From contig OY856186.1 in assembly GCA_963693315.1 (NCBI GenBank), positions 73,429,909 through 73,493,908 of the forward strand: 64,000 nt of DNA, in the 5' to 3' direction. Positions 44,220 through 55,290 of this stretch are shown here, piece by piece (the stretch's first letter is position 1; the number at the start of each line of letters is the position of its first letter). Made by a program: the position numbers and the translations under genes. The notes below the pieces were generated by a model. The model did not search any database, was not told the origin of the DNA, and saw nothing but the letters and a program-made list of their open reading frames with translations. This stretch comes from Diogma glabrata (lineage: Eukaryota > Arthropoda > Insecta > Diptera > Cylindrotomidae).

Positions 44220-45568
44220 AGATGCGGCGATACTCCATCGTCTTCCCTAGCTTGCTGCACCCGTTCTTCTGCTGGACGTCGCTGCATAGGCGATGCTGAT
44301 CTTGCTCGTTTCCTTCTAACATCTCGACATTCTCTTGAAATATGGCCCAACTTGCCACATAACCAGCATCGTATTCTGTCACTTCGAATACTTTCTCGTG
44401 CTCTGGGCTTGTAATTGTTATCATCAGCCAACTCTACCCGGCGTATTTTAATTGATGGTTTAATAATTGCTTGTGCAGTTTCATTTGTTAAGGCATAAGC
44501 AATAGTTTCAGCGAATGTTGGTTTTGGCGACAACATTACAGCTTTCCTTGTCTCAGGATCATGAATACCGTCAGTAAACGCCTCGATCTTTATTTTCTCC
44601 ATAAAATATGGTGGAGCGTTTGAGTGTGCCAAATGTACAAGCCTCTCCACTGCCGAGGAATAGTCCTGTAAGCTTTCTCCGTTGCGTTGCAAGCGACCTT
44701 TTAACTCGATTCTGTATAACTCCTTTTTATGGTCGCTGCCATATTTACGCTCCAACGCATTCATCACCTCTGCATAACTTTTGCGATCGTTTTCTGGTAC
44801 TGCCTGTAATGCTTCAGCTGCTTCTCCTTTAAGAGCAACTATCAATGCAGCAAGACGATTTTCGGCGTTCCAAACATTTTGATCTGCTGCAGTCTCGAAC
44901 TGGAACTTGAAAATACCGAAGGATGTGGTACCGTCATATGATGGTGGTTTCAATTTAATATTTGCTCTCTGTTGTACCACCTGTGAAGTAACTTTAGCTG
45001 TTTCAACATCCTGCAACCGTTTCTCGAAATCATCTACTTTTGCAAGTACCTTTTTGTTTTCATCAAGTACTTTCTGCTCTAGCTCTTTCACCTCTTGATG
45101 AACTCTGCCTACCTCCTCCCATAACGTAGTAGATATTTCGAGAAGTTTCTCGTCCATTATTTGCTTGACGTTCAAACTGATCTCTTCCTTGGTTGTAGCC
45201 ATTTGTTGATTGATGTTACAACTAATTTCTTGCTTAGTGGTAGCCATGTTTGTATTTACATCATCCAGTTTTTGATTCATATTCAAATTTATTTGTTGCA
45301 TCATAGCCATTAACTGCGTAAAATCACAATTTGCAGGTGGCAATGAAGATGTTGTTTCCGCAACAAAACTTTTCTCCTCATCAGCAGCTATTGAATCAGC
45401 ATTTGTACTAATCACTCCAAACTGGTAACTTTCCACAACTACTCCATTAGCTTCCATAGCTTCTCGAAGCCGTATAGTCAATTCAGTTTTGTTGCCGGTT
45501 GTTGCCAATCCACGTTGTTTTAGTTCTTTCTTTAACTCAAGAACCTTCAAATCACTTAATAAAACCAT
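44195..45568 (-). CDS. gag: Gag of element 2 with N-terminal SAP-like motif and CCHC knuckle
   Basis: 457 residues, complete. Residues 4-38 form a SAP-like motif (SDLKVLELKKELKQRGLATT). Residues about 85-190 are coiled coil with an internal repeat (NMATTKQEIS and QMATTKEEIS). Residues 203-370 are the Gag core (IKLKPPSYDGTTSFGIFKFQ). CWLCGKLGHISREC at 401-414 is the nucleocapsid zinc knuckle, in an Arg-rich tail. Gag packages element RNA in cytoplasmic particles (family knowledge). A SAP motif is an unusual leader for a Gag and could bind AT-rich DNA (inference). The last codons overlap the protease frame. Confidence 0.93.
   Translation of the reverse strand: MVLLSDLKVLELKKELKQRGLATTGNKTELTIRLREAMEANGVVVESYQFGVISTNADSIAADEEKSFVAETTSSLPPANCDFTQLMAMMQQINLNMNQKLDDVNTNMATTKQEISCNINQQMATTKEEISLNVKQIMDEKLLEISTTLWEEVGRVHQEVKELEQKVLDENKKVLAKVDDFEKRLQDVETAKVTSQVVQQRANIKLKPPSYDGTTSFGIFKFQFETAADQNVWNAENRLAALIVALKGEAAEALQAVPENDRKSYAEVMNALERKYGSDHKKELYRIELKGRLQRNGESLQDYSSAVERLVHLAHSNAPPYFMEKIKIEAFTDGIHDPETRKAVMLSPKPTFAETIAYALTNETAQAIIKPSIKIRRVELADDNNYKPRARESIRSDRIRCWLCGKLGHISRECRDVRRKRARSASPMQRRPAEERVQQAREDDGVSPHLLNYNESA
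44213..44219 (-). promoter_or_regulatory. Candidate -1 ribosomal slip heptamer GTTAAAC between gag and protease
   Basis: The minus strand reads GTTAAAC, with TTA and AAC as gag-frame codons, which is the phase needed for a -1 shift. Slipping enters the protease frame directly, seven codons before the Gag stop. GUUAAAC is a known functional slip site in some nidoviruses (established knowledge); use here is inferred. Confidence 0.55.
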
Positions 45569-45586
45569 TATTAACAGCTAACTAAT

Positions 45587-45602
45587 CCGCCGATGTCACC
45601 AA
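45587..45602 (-). other. Primer-binding site of element 2
   Basis: Directly inside the 5' LTR the minus strand reads TTGGTGACATCGGCGG. The TGG after one base marks pairing with a tRNA CCA end. I cannot assign the tRNA; it differs from the tRNA-Leu type site of element 1. Confidence 0.6.
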
Positions 45603-46233
45603 TGTTACGTTTTTCTAACCTTCCTTCGAATTGGCCTAACTCACAATTCGATAAACGCAATCCCCAATCTCTTCCTGAGTTCGATCACTGATTAGTAAGC
45701 ACAAACACCAGGTTTTATTAAGTATTCAACCCCTTAATTGTTCCACAACAACAGGAAAACAATGCAGCAAACAATATTCCTAACTAGAATATTCTTTTAA
45801 CAGCTTCAAAAGCTCCAACGGTTTATTGTAGAAATTTCCAGTAACTCAACGTTCAAAATAATACACAAATTATTTCTATTCAATAACACTTATAACTTTA
45901 TTCACTAATTTAAAGATCACTTTTATAATTTTAACTTCACAATCGCAGGTTTAAAATAAACTAATTAAAAACTACAAGAAACAATTTTCTTATATACCTT
46001 CTGCAATACTTCTAGATAATTCGACATCACTTTCCAGAAACCTTGAGAAAATATTAGAATATTCGATTATTTTACGTTATGTTGATTTGATTCATAAAAT
46101 CGTTTATGTTGACCCTATTTCTAAGAAGAGACAACAACAACAATATTCATTTCATTCACTTTCTGTTGTGTTTTGTTGATTTTATTTTCCGGGAAGTGAC
46201 CGTAATCGTCTAGATCTTTCTGTACTCGTAACA
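45603..46233 (-). repeat. 5' LTR of element 2
   Basis: 631 bp, same length as the partner at 39979-40609. Visible differences are in the poly-motif near 45810 (AAAAGC against AGAAGC) and near 46157 (CACTTT against CAATTT). A TATA-like TATATAAG lies in U3, read on the minus strand. Confidence 0.93.
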
Positions 46234-46237
46234 ATAT

Positions 46238-46381
46238 CATGAAATATTGGTCTATGGCATAGACATAGACTATATGTCATATTTTGATATGCGATATGAT
46301 TTATTGTTTAGTTACCCATTCCTTAATAAAAGATTTACATTTTTCAACAAGCTAGAACGCATGTTGTTGTGGACCTTGATG
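46238..46381 (-). repeat. Family B fragment interrupted by element 2
   Basis: The plus strand CATGAAATATTGGTCTATGG and on to AACGCATGTTGTTGTGG is the reverse complement of the 5' part of family B. Removing element 2 and one ATAT joins it to 39960-39978 and restores the family B order. Confidence 0.7.
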
Positions 46382-46490
46382 CATAGGCTAACTTCACCAC
46401 AGCTCTAGAAACAAAATTTTCTGGATATACCGTTAAGCTTTTAGCCATCAAACGATTCAATTAATGGCTAACTATTGTTGTATACGAAAC
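46382..46490 (-). repeat. Family A repeat, 3' end only
   Basis: The plus strand reads ATGCATAGGCTAACTTCACC, the reverse complement of the family A 3' end. Joined directly to a family B fragment. Confidence 0.65.
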
Positions 46491-46787
46491 GATATACGGA
46501 ACGTGAAAAGGAGTTGTTATAGCAAGATGTTCTCACATATGAGATCTCTAAGGTATGATTATAGGAATGCGAAAATTACCTTGCGGCTAGTGAAGATCTA
46601 CGTAATGGAGATATTAAGTCATGAATTTCTGTAGAGCATTTATCGTATAGTCGTATTGGAATAGTGTAAGAAGTAGTTAAATGTCAAGAGATTCCGTTTA
46701 CCCCAGTCCGGGATTATTTCCAGATCTGCATCCTAGAATTCAACCATTTTTCTATAACAATTAGTAGTTACACTAGCTTGCTGTTTT

Positions 46788-47650
46788 TTAAAAGAATTGG
46801 AAGATAGTGCAGTCTTCGGCAAACCTATATATTGGGTTTGTTGTGATATATAACAAATCGTTGATAAAGATCAGAAAAAGGGTTAGTGATAGAACCGAAC
46901 CCTGACGAACACCGGATTTAATTAGGAATTTAGCCGATATAGCCCCATCCAGCACTACTCTGAAATATCTCTGAGATAAAAAATCTTTTAACCAAGGTTT
47001 TATCAAGATCATGGTCTTATAGACAACAAATGAAATTAATTTGATAATAAGAGGCGATGCCAAACTCTGTCAAACGCCTTGGATATGTCAAGGGAAATGA
47101 TATGAGACTTACCAAAGTCCTTAATTGCTTTCCCGCGTTTCTCGGTGAGGACTGGCACGATGTCACCAGTAGTACTTTACGAAATCTATATTGGCAGTGG
47201 TGAAGAAGATTGTAGTTTTCGAGATTTAGCTAGGATTTAGATTAAGGAGTATTGACCGCCAAATTCATGGACGAAAGTAAATTATGGTCATTGATGATTG
47301 GATAGGTGGTAATGTTCGGTGAATATATACAGAAATCATCGACGATAGAGTTAGCAGCAAAATTTGCGGCAAGATCTGCCTTCTCTTTGGTTTCTGTTAC
47401 AGACTTGCCATGGTTACCCATTAATGATGAACTAAAATATTTGATGAAGTTATTGCCAACCTCTCGGATAAAGTTCCAGTACGACCGGCTGCCCTTAGTG
47501 GCGTGTAAAATTTGACGCTCAGTATTGGAGTTGAAAAGAAATCTAGGTTTTTTAAATGTATTATGACCGTTGTTTGAAGCCCTGATATAAAGAGATTTTC
47601 GGGTAAAGACGATTTACCGGGTAAATTTTCGAGATTTTCGGGCAAAAACT
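46788..47650 (-). pseudogene. LINE reverse transcriptase relic, same clade as 53883-54468
   Basis: Around 47060-47100 the minus strand keeps ISLDISKAFDRVWHRL. Downstream, GVRQGSVLSLTLFLIFINDL and FAEDC (degenerate FADD) follow in a shifted frame. Around 47350-47520 a linker typical of these LINEs is visible (GSRSYWNFIREVG; KEKADLAANFAANS). Several frameshifts. Confidence 0.75.
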
Positions 47651-47889
47651 AAAAACGTTAAATACTATGGTATTTGTCAAACGCCAATTATAGCTATATA
47701 AGATTCATCATAAAACTAGGAGTTGGACCCATTTCTACTTAAATTCACAATAGTGGTTGGAATAAAAATATTCATTAACAGTAGAATAATTAACGTGATC
47801 AATGCAGTTGCTTGGTTAACATTTTTATCCTGCTAAAATAAACGCCACTCGATTTTATTGCAGAATTTATTAAACTTCAGCCAATAACA

Positions 47890-48011
47890 TATTTTTTTTT
47901 AATAAAAAGTGTTGTGTAATAGGGATTACAATATGTGTCATAATAACAAATAGATGCCTTTTAAGATCTCCACAACAACATGCGTTTTGAGGTGCTGGTG
48001 GTCGCTTTTTT
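47890..48011 (+). repeat. Family B 5' fragment
   Basis: AATAGGGATTACAATATGTG and ACAACAACATGCGTTTTGAG match the first 120 bp of family B. Splits a LINE relic. Confidence 0.65.
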
Positions 48012-48230
48012 TAAATATACTGTAATGCCAAACCTTCCAAGGAGAAGACAACTTTTGGACTTAGCGCTCGAAAACTTATTTCGAAACAAGCAGAAACTAC
48101 ACAATGATCTGATCTGCCAAGAGGAGCATCATCTGAGAAAGTATATTTGACAGAATTAGTTGTCATAAAAAAATCAAGTAGATTAGAAGAATTTGGTTGG
48201 CCATATTTTGTATATGAAACTACTAGTTGT
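48012..48230 (-). pseudogene. LINE endonuclease C-terminal fragment
   Basis: The minus strand reads SSNLLDFFMTTNS, YTFSDDAPLGRSDHCVV, the last motif (SDH) of an AP-type LINE endonuclease. It is likely the 5' part of the relic at 46788-47650, separated from it by a family B fragment at about 47890-48011. Confidence 0.65.
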
Positions 48231-48449
48231 CTAAGCTGAGTGGAATCAGCAAGAAATTAAGAATATTGCCCTTCGAATGTAAAATCGATTACGAAGTTGG
48301 AAGGGGAAATAATAAAATCAAAACCAGAAGGAACAGATACTATAGAGTAACACAACAAAAGAGGCCACAAAAATTTGTGCGATTATGTGGGTTCTCACTA
48401 CAAAGAAAGATACAAAGAAGAGAAACTTATAATTGTAAGTTGTTGTAAT

Positions 48450-49240
48450 TATTAAACACACGCCTTCGAACCCCCACCACTTTGCCCATTATCGCTCAAA
48501 AGCTTATCAGTTCCTTTTCATATATTTTGCAAAAGTTTCATCAAAATTACATCATTAAAAAAAGCAAAGCAAAAAAATACACAAAATTTAGGATGCAGAT
48601 CTATTGTGAACCGTACCAAAAGCAAAAGTTTCATCCAATTCGATATCCAGATACAGATGTTATTGAGCTTAAAAAAACAGGTTCTGCGGGACCCCACCCA
48701 TCGCTTAAAAACTAATCAGCACATATTTGCATCTTTTTTAAAAGTGTCGACAAAACTAATTCACGAACAAATGTTATATGCTGCCAACAAACATAAGAAA
48801 CATAGTGAACAAACACCCACAACCTTTTATCTAATGTATTCCAAAAGCTAATACAATCTTTCTCATATTGATTGAAACCTTTTACCAACCTTTTACATTT
48901 CATGGAAATCGATTTGTAACTGTACAGTATACGCTTCCGTAGGAATAAACACCTGAAAAATTTTCAAAACAAACTTTTTAACCGCAAGTGACAAATCGGA
49001 AGTCAACAACCACGTCTCAATAAAATTGAATGCCAGGATAAAAAGTTATTGCAGATTCAAACTTACAGTTGTTCGGACGACCTACCCCTTCCCTTTTTTT
49101 TTGTCCAATTTTGAAATGAATTCAAATCTTTCATTTTCAAGTGAACACGGATCATATACCAAAGTTTCATCAAGATCCCATGAGTTTTTGCCACCCCACA
49201 ATGCCCACCCACCCTTGATGGCCAATTTAATTTAACGAAA
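48450..49240 (-). repeat. Family A repeat, inverted copy
   Basis: Reverse complement of family A from the AAGCTTATCAGTTCC block to the GT-rich end near 49210. The paired motif has decayed to CCGCAAGTGACAAATCGGAAG at about 48982. Confidence 0.75.
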
Positions 49241-49269
49241 ACTCTATCGAGCATTCAAGTTTTTATATA

Positions 49270-51590
49270 GTTCTTAGTTTTGGAGGTAAAGGGTCATTTA
49301 AAGGAACAATTAACCTTAATAGCATTTCAATTAAATGTTGAAATTTAATGCGCTTTAAAGTGCTTAAAATATTATCAAAAACGTTAGTTTTTCTAAGTAT
49401 AGTCACCACTAACTTAGAACTTATTGGACATGTGTAATGAATACAGTTAATAATAATCGTAATCAAAATAGATTATAATAATTGCATTTTCCTAATAAAT
49501 TACCGCTGTTTGTCAACAATCAAACAAACACATTCTAGTCATAATATAAAGTTTTATTGTAGTATTCACTTCAAAGTCAGGAAATCATGGTAGTTTTATT
49601 TGGTTGAAACGATTTTAGTTTGATTGTAATTGTTTAACGAATAGCAATAACCATTTACACGTATCTAGATTTTATTTGATTTGGATTATGACCGTTTTAT
49701 AGAATCGTGTGTATTTGAATTATACTGGCAAAAATTTCATATATCATTAGCTTTTGTAGTTTTTAAAATAAATGGAATTGTGAAAAATTATCTACACTTT
49801 GAATCTTAATTATGATTGTAATTACTAATTATAATATCTTTTTATGTTTTTAATGTTAAGTCACGAAACGTTAATATAAGTTGTAAAGTTATCAACATTT
49901 AACTACACAAATACTTCTCTTACACTACCTTTTATTTTTGAGCTATATATCGAGTGTCGTGTTTGTTTTTATTTATGATTTGAATTTAATAAACCGACAC
50001 TAAAAAAACACTATTTATGCATAACCATCATCATGTCTGTCAAACATAAATATTACTTAAACGTTATAATTACATAAATTGAAATAAAGTCGTGAAAAAG
50101 CAATTATCTAAACAATTAAACACAAACTAAATTTTGTTAAAAAAATTTATTCATGCAAATAAAATTTCTGAAAAGTTAGCCTAAAAATTAATTCATTTTC
50201 TTTGACATAATTGTTACATTAAAAAAGTTAATTAGTTGAATTTAATTTTTCTTTGTATTATATTGCTACGGTTCTTACAGAATCATTTGATTTGTCAATA
50301 TTCTTGATTCTTGAATATAGATGAAATAAAAAACAAAATTGTATTCAACACCATTTATAAAATATTTGTTATTCGAACAATTCTGAGAAACAAAATAAAT
50401 ACAAAAATACCAGAAGTTAACAAAACAACTTCTAAATTTTAGAATTCAACTAAGATTAAGGCATTTTATGGTGCGATTTTTCTAGATCAAAATATTAATA
50501 TGTAATTGTAACTAGGAAATACGAGTGAATAAATCAAATACGAATCAACTACATCAAATCAAGATAGGTCGGTTAGATTAAAAAGACTATTTACATTCTA
50601 CATTCTACATTTACATTGGCGCAGTGTGACGATAGAATTATTTTCAAGAAAGTTCTAAAATCTCTTAATGTGTCAATGTCGCTAACTATTACACTGTTTA
50701 GTCACTCTTCATCTACTTGGTTTTAAATTTGAAATTCGCAAAATTTTTAAGCAAATTTAGTTTTTTGTTTGAAATAAAAGGTCATAACCTACGAAAATAA
50801 TTCTTATTAGTTTCATAATTTTCTTAATTTAAATTCATAAAAATTAAACTAGTTTTATATACATTTGTTTTAATAATTATAATAATAGCATTTGTTTAGT
50901 TTGGGTGCCACAGATGGTCTGTGTAGTCTTTAATATTTGATTAGGTATTTTTAGCAATTATTACATTGAACACAACATTTTGCATCAATCTGGAATCATT
51001 TTTTGTATTATCCAGTTTGTGAATTTTACGTAAAACAGTATCCAGATATGATAGAAAGTAGCCTTGTAGCGTTAAAATAAAAATACTGTATAGCTTTAAA
51101 AGAAATATTTCTTTTTCTGTAACATTGAGTTTAGATAAAACAATCACGTCACATCTCAGTCTCTTGTGACACGAAGTAAATTTTTTTAAAAGTTTGCAAT
51201 AAACTTTTGTCCTCCGACAAATTGTTTTCTTTTTGTTAAAAAATTTTTAAAATTGGATTTACAACTATATATTCTTCCACTATTCACTAGTCTTTCCTTG
51301 TGCTCAATAGCCTTTTACAGCAAGTGAAAAGTCTTCAAACAATCCAAAGTGGAAATTCCCATTGGAATTTAATTCTTTTAGTTCAACAGAGTATATATTA
51401 AAACCAATCTGAAAAATAAAAAAAAATATATACACTCCAAATTTGATTTAGTGTTGGACCATCCCAAATTCAAATCAGTAACAGATACAAAGTGTGTCTT
51501 TTGGTGTTTATTGGTTAGTTGAACACAAATGCACCGGATCTTATTAAAACTAATATCTGCGTATAATTGAAGATCTTGATTATTTTAGAA
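49270..51590. other. AT-rich intergenic DNA, no gene recognised
   Basis: The only notable ORF is a 68-residue hydrophobic one at 50941-51147 (minus strand) with no family motif and no visible splice context. I do not call it a gene. Confidence 0.35.
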
Positions 51591-51599
51591 ATTAGACAT

Positions 51600-51840
51600 T
51601 ATGATAAGAATTCTACTATGCTTTTGGGATGTATTGAACACTGCAGGGGAGGGATCTACCACACAATAGCTGATTACTTTCACTTTGTTGTTTTTTCCTG
51701 TTAGCACACTCAAGCTTTTGTTCATAGATCAATTATGATGACACTTTAATACAAGATATACTTTTGGCACGGATTTAGTTGGCAAGGTTTTAGTTTTTAA
51801 GCGATTTTCACCAAAGATCAGTCTCCCTGGCCTTTTTTGT
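51600..51840 (+). repeat. Family A fragment
   Basis: Blocks AATTATGATGACACTTTAAT and CTTTTGGGATGTATTGAACA match the middle of family A units. Diverged. Confidence 0.45.
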
Positions 51841-52254
51841 TTGTAACTTCTATATTTCCACGATCACATTTGATGAACTAGAGCGAATATACTTTACAGA
51901 AATATGTCTCCTACTTGTAGTTTGGGTAAGTTAATAAAAAAACTAAATCCATCGAGTGGTTAAGGGACTAAAGACTGATGGCAGCATTTAATTATTTGAC
52001 GCGACTCAACGGTCATTTGAATCATAATTTTTAAGAAAAAGTATAAAAATAAAGCTAACGAAAAAAATACAGTAAGCAATGAATTGAAGGATTCAATGGA
52101 TATAAGATAATCTACTAGATAAGGACTATATTGTAAACTATATTATCTGAGAGTCTGTCTGTCAACGCATCCATGTTCTCAGTATTGTTCAACTACAATC
52201 ACAATAGTCTGGTAGATTCGTGATATTTAAAAAAAAAGCTAATACTTCGATTTA

Positions 52255-53150
52255 ACAACCAACAAACTTTAAAAACAAAGAGTGAAAAGTCAGCAGTTGT
52301 ATGACAGACCCCCGCCACTTTGAGCAATGTGTCCCAAAAGATGATAATTATATTCTCACAAAAATTGAAACCTTTTTCATAAGTTTCATCATAATCCCTT
52401 CATTATTGTAGGCTGTAGTGTGCATAAAGACATAAATTCAAAAAATTACAAAAAAAAATTTTACCCGAAGTGAAAAACCGGCAGTTGGGATGCGAACCTG
52501 TTGTGAACCGTACTAAATGCCTATGTACCAAGTTTCATCCAATTGAGTTTAAAAAAAAAACATGTGCTCGGGGGACCCCTCACCACCATACATATTTGCC
52601 ACACATATTTCTTTTTCCAAAGTGTCATCAAAATTCATTCACGAACGACTGTTGTATGCTCCCAAAAAACATAAAAAACATGGTGGAAAAAACCACCTGT
52701 TGTATGGTGGACCCCCAACCCTTTATCCAATGTACTTCAAAAGCTGATAAAATCTTTCTCATTCTCTCTCGTTACTTGAAAACTTTTCCCAACGTTTCAT
52801 GAAAATCGATCGGTAATTGTAGGCTACAGTAGGGATAAACACCTGAAAACAAAACTTTTTAACCGGAAGTGACAAACCGGAAGTTGGTAAGCAGAAATGT
52901 TGGAAACAGTACTAAAACCTTAAATATCAAGTTTCCATAAGATCATAAAGTTATTGCAGATTTAAACTTAGAGGTGTTCGGAAGACTCCCGCCATTTTGT
53001 CCAAATTTGAAATGAATCCAGATCTTCCATTTTCATATGCACCTGGATCATTTGCCAAAGTTTCATCAAGAGCCTATGCAGGAATGTCAACCACCCACCC
53101 ACACTCACACACAAACGTACACCAAAATTTTTATTGGCTATTTAGATATA
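52255..53150 (-). repeat. Family A repeat, inverted copy
   Basis: Well-preserved inverted copy. Contains ACCGGAAGTGACAAACCGGA at 52861-52880 and ends near 53110 with the reverse complement of the GT-rich 5' end. Confidence 0.8.
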
Positions 53151-53656
53151 GGATGGTCCAAAAGAAAAGAAAAAACAAAACTTGGGGTATGTAAGATTTT
53201 TTTTCTCGATAGATTACATTAATTCACACAATTTAAAATTGTGGTAAAATAATAGCTTACAAGATATTCAAATTTAATTCTTAATAAAAATCGTTTTCGA
53301 AATATTGCCAAACGAATATTCGTGAACTGACCGAAGTGATTTTTAAAACCATAAAAACATGTGCTGAATTATACAATGTGTAGCTTTGCAAACTTTATTA
53401 TAACCATCAGAAAAAAAAAATTAACAAATTTTAACGACCGGCCGTAATAAGGCTATCTATTACTTAATCAAAACCACAAAAAAACAACTTACCAATTCTT
53501 ACTCTATATCAAAGTAAAAAAATTATTTTATTATTTTATTTATAGACCTATGAATCTCAATATCTCAATAATAATAATAATTGAGTCATACGGTTGTGGG
53601 CGACAAACCTAGTAACCAATTTCTGCTTGCGATTTTTGTGAGTCAATCTTTGACTC

Positions 53657-53735
53657 ACTGTAAGTGTTTGTCAAGTGTTTGTCACTGTAAGTGTTTGTCA
53701 CTGCAAGTGTTTGTCTTCACATCAAGTGTTGAAAT
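53657..53735. repeat. Minisatellite of AAGTGTTTGTCACTG units
   Basis: Four consecutive AAGTGTTTGT blocks with 5-6-bp spacers (CACTGT, CACTGC, none, CTTCAC). The overlapping ORF is repeat-driven. Confidence 0.7.
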
Positions 53736-53882
53736 ATCGTTGGGAAACTCGGTCTTTGATCTGGAAACAATCAATAGCTGTGATTTGGTGGAATTAAAAT
53801 TTACCAAATATTTTGTCACCCCAATCGGCGACTTTTTTTAGGTCCTCGTTTACATTTATGGCAGTGTATCTCCAGGCGGGTT

Positions 53883-54468
53883 TTAGTCGTTCATGCATTT
53901 TACCCTTTGAAGATAGGGGGACGAATGACTTGTGCAGTGTATACTATCATCTGCAAAACTATTTATTGGGTTACTGATGATTTGCAAAAGTTCGTTGATA
54001 TAAATTAAAAATAAAGTGGGTGATATAAAACTGAGCTTTGGGGTACACCAGCGGTTATTAGAAAAGCCATCTATGGATACCGAGATGTATCGGTTAGAAA
54101 GAAAATTTTGAGTCAACTTCACGACTGCGGGATGAAAACCGTACGCAACGAGCTTGTTGATCAAGTTGGCATGCCAGATTCGATCAAATGCTTTTGAGAT
54201 GTCTAATGCGATCACGTACGCTTCAACACCTTTCTCAAGTATGCTGTTCCAAAGATGTGCCACATAGTTCAATAGATTGGTTGTTGATCTTTTGTTTCTA
54301 AAACCGTTATGGCTGTCAGATATCAAAAGGTTGTCTTCCAAAAATTTGGATATGCGTGAATTAATATAGTGCTCGTATATTTTAGACATGACTGGGGTAA
54401 GGCTATTGGTCTATAATTTGAAATATCACATTTCGTTCCTTGTTTGGGAAAGGCTGGACATTGGCCTG
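53883..54468 (-). pseudogene. LINE reverse transcriptase fragment (jockey/R1-like)
   Basis: 168-residue open stretch plus an upstream piece. It has SNYRPIAL near 54425, then SKIYEHYINSRISKFLED, ALDISKAFDRIWHANLINKL, and NSFADDS (catalytic FADD) near 53945. The usual turn Q-G-S before the RT palm is changed to KLSFIS. A frameshift lies near 54400. The fragment ends abruptly at 54468, where a family A repeat starts. Confidence 0.85.
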
Positions 54469-54469
54469 T

Positions 54470-55290
54470 TACAATTCGATTTTCATGAAACGTAGGAAAA
54501 AGGTTTCAATCAATAGATTTCATTAGCTTTAAGGGTACATTGGATAAAGGGTTGGGGGTTCCACCATACAACAGGTGGTATTTTCACTGTTTTTTATGTT
54601 TTTTGGGAGCATACAACATTCGCTCGTGAATTAATTTTGATGACACTTTAAAAAAAGATGCAAGTATGTATGACACGGAGCTGATTGGTTTTTGAGCGAT
54701 ATTGAATAAAGTGGTGGGGTTCCCCGAGCACCTGTTTTTTTGAAAGATCAATAACATCCGTGCCTGATAATCAAAGTGGATGAAACTTAGTAGATAAGCA
54801 TTTAGTACGGTTCACAACAGTTCTTCATTCCAACTGCCGGTTTTTCACTTCCGGTAAAACAATTTTACATGACATTTTTCAAATTTTTTTTCAGTGTCTT
54901 TATGCATACTACAGCATAATAATACAAGTACAATAATGATTATGATGAAAATTGAAAATTATGAAAAAGATTTCAATTAGTGTGAGAAGATAATGATCTA
55001 CTTTTAAGACACATAAAGTGACGAAGGGTGCACCATATAACTGCCGACTTTTCACACTTTGTTTTTAAAGTTTGTTGGGAGCATACAGTCTTTGTTAATT
55101 AATCAATTTACGAAACTAGAGTTTTCTTTAATGTTTTTATAATTAGAACTGCGCGAAATCTATAACATCGGTTAGCCATTAATTAGAATATATTTGATGG
55201 ATATAAGCTCACTATATATTTTGTTTGCAGAGCTATGCTGAAGTTAGCCTCCTATACATCAGCGTCGCAATATTTTTTATTGGGGCATTA
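54470..55290 (+). repeat. Family A repeat, direct copy
   Basis: Starts within the sequence TTTTCATGAAACGTAGG and ends with CATCAGCGTCGCAATATTTT. Abuts a LINE relic on its left side. Confidence 0.75.

Larger units (their letters stand above)
39979..46233 (-). mobile_element. Element 2: Ty3/Gypsy LTR retrotransposon, nearly complete
   Basis: 6255-bp element read on the minus strand, flanked by ATAT duplications (39975-39978 and 46234-46237). The LTRs are 631 bp with inverted termini TGTTACG and CGTAACA. The order is gag, protease, reverse transcriptase, RNase H, integrase. Gag and protease are in overlapping frames with a plausible -1 slip site. Protease and RT are separated by a second frame change that looks like damage. 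The LTRs differ at two positions that I could see, so the insertion is young. It sits in a family B repeat: the sequence on either side of the element joins to match the copy at 35700-36345. Confidence 0.93.

Noticed and set aside
43939..44250. 103-residue plus-strand ORF antisense to protease of element 2
   Set aside because: Shadow of the minus-strand protease/gag overlap; no independent evidence.
50941..51147. 68-residue minus-strand ORF, possible exon
   Set aside because: Looks protein-like in composition, but I recognise no family and no matching splice partner nearby.
53581..53841. 86-residue plus-strand ORF next to a LINE relic
   Set aside because: Driven by the AAGTGTTTGT minisatellite; no conserved motif.
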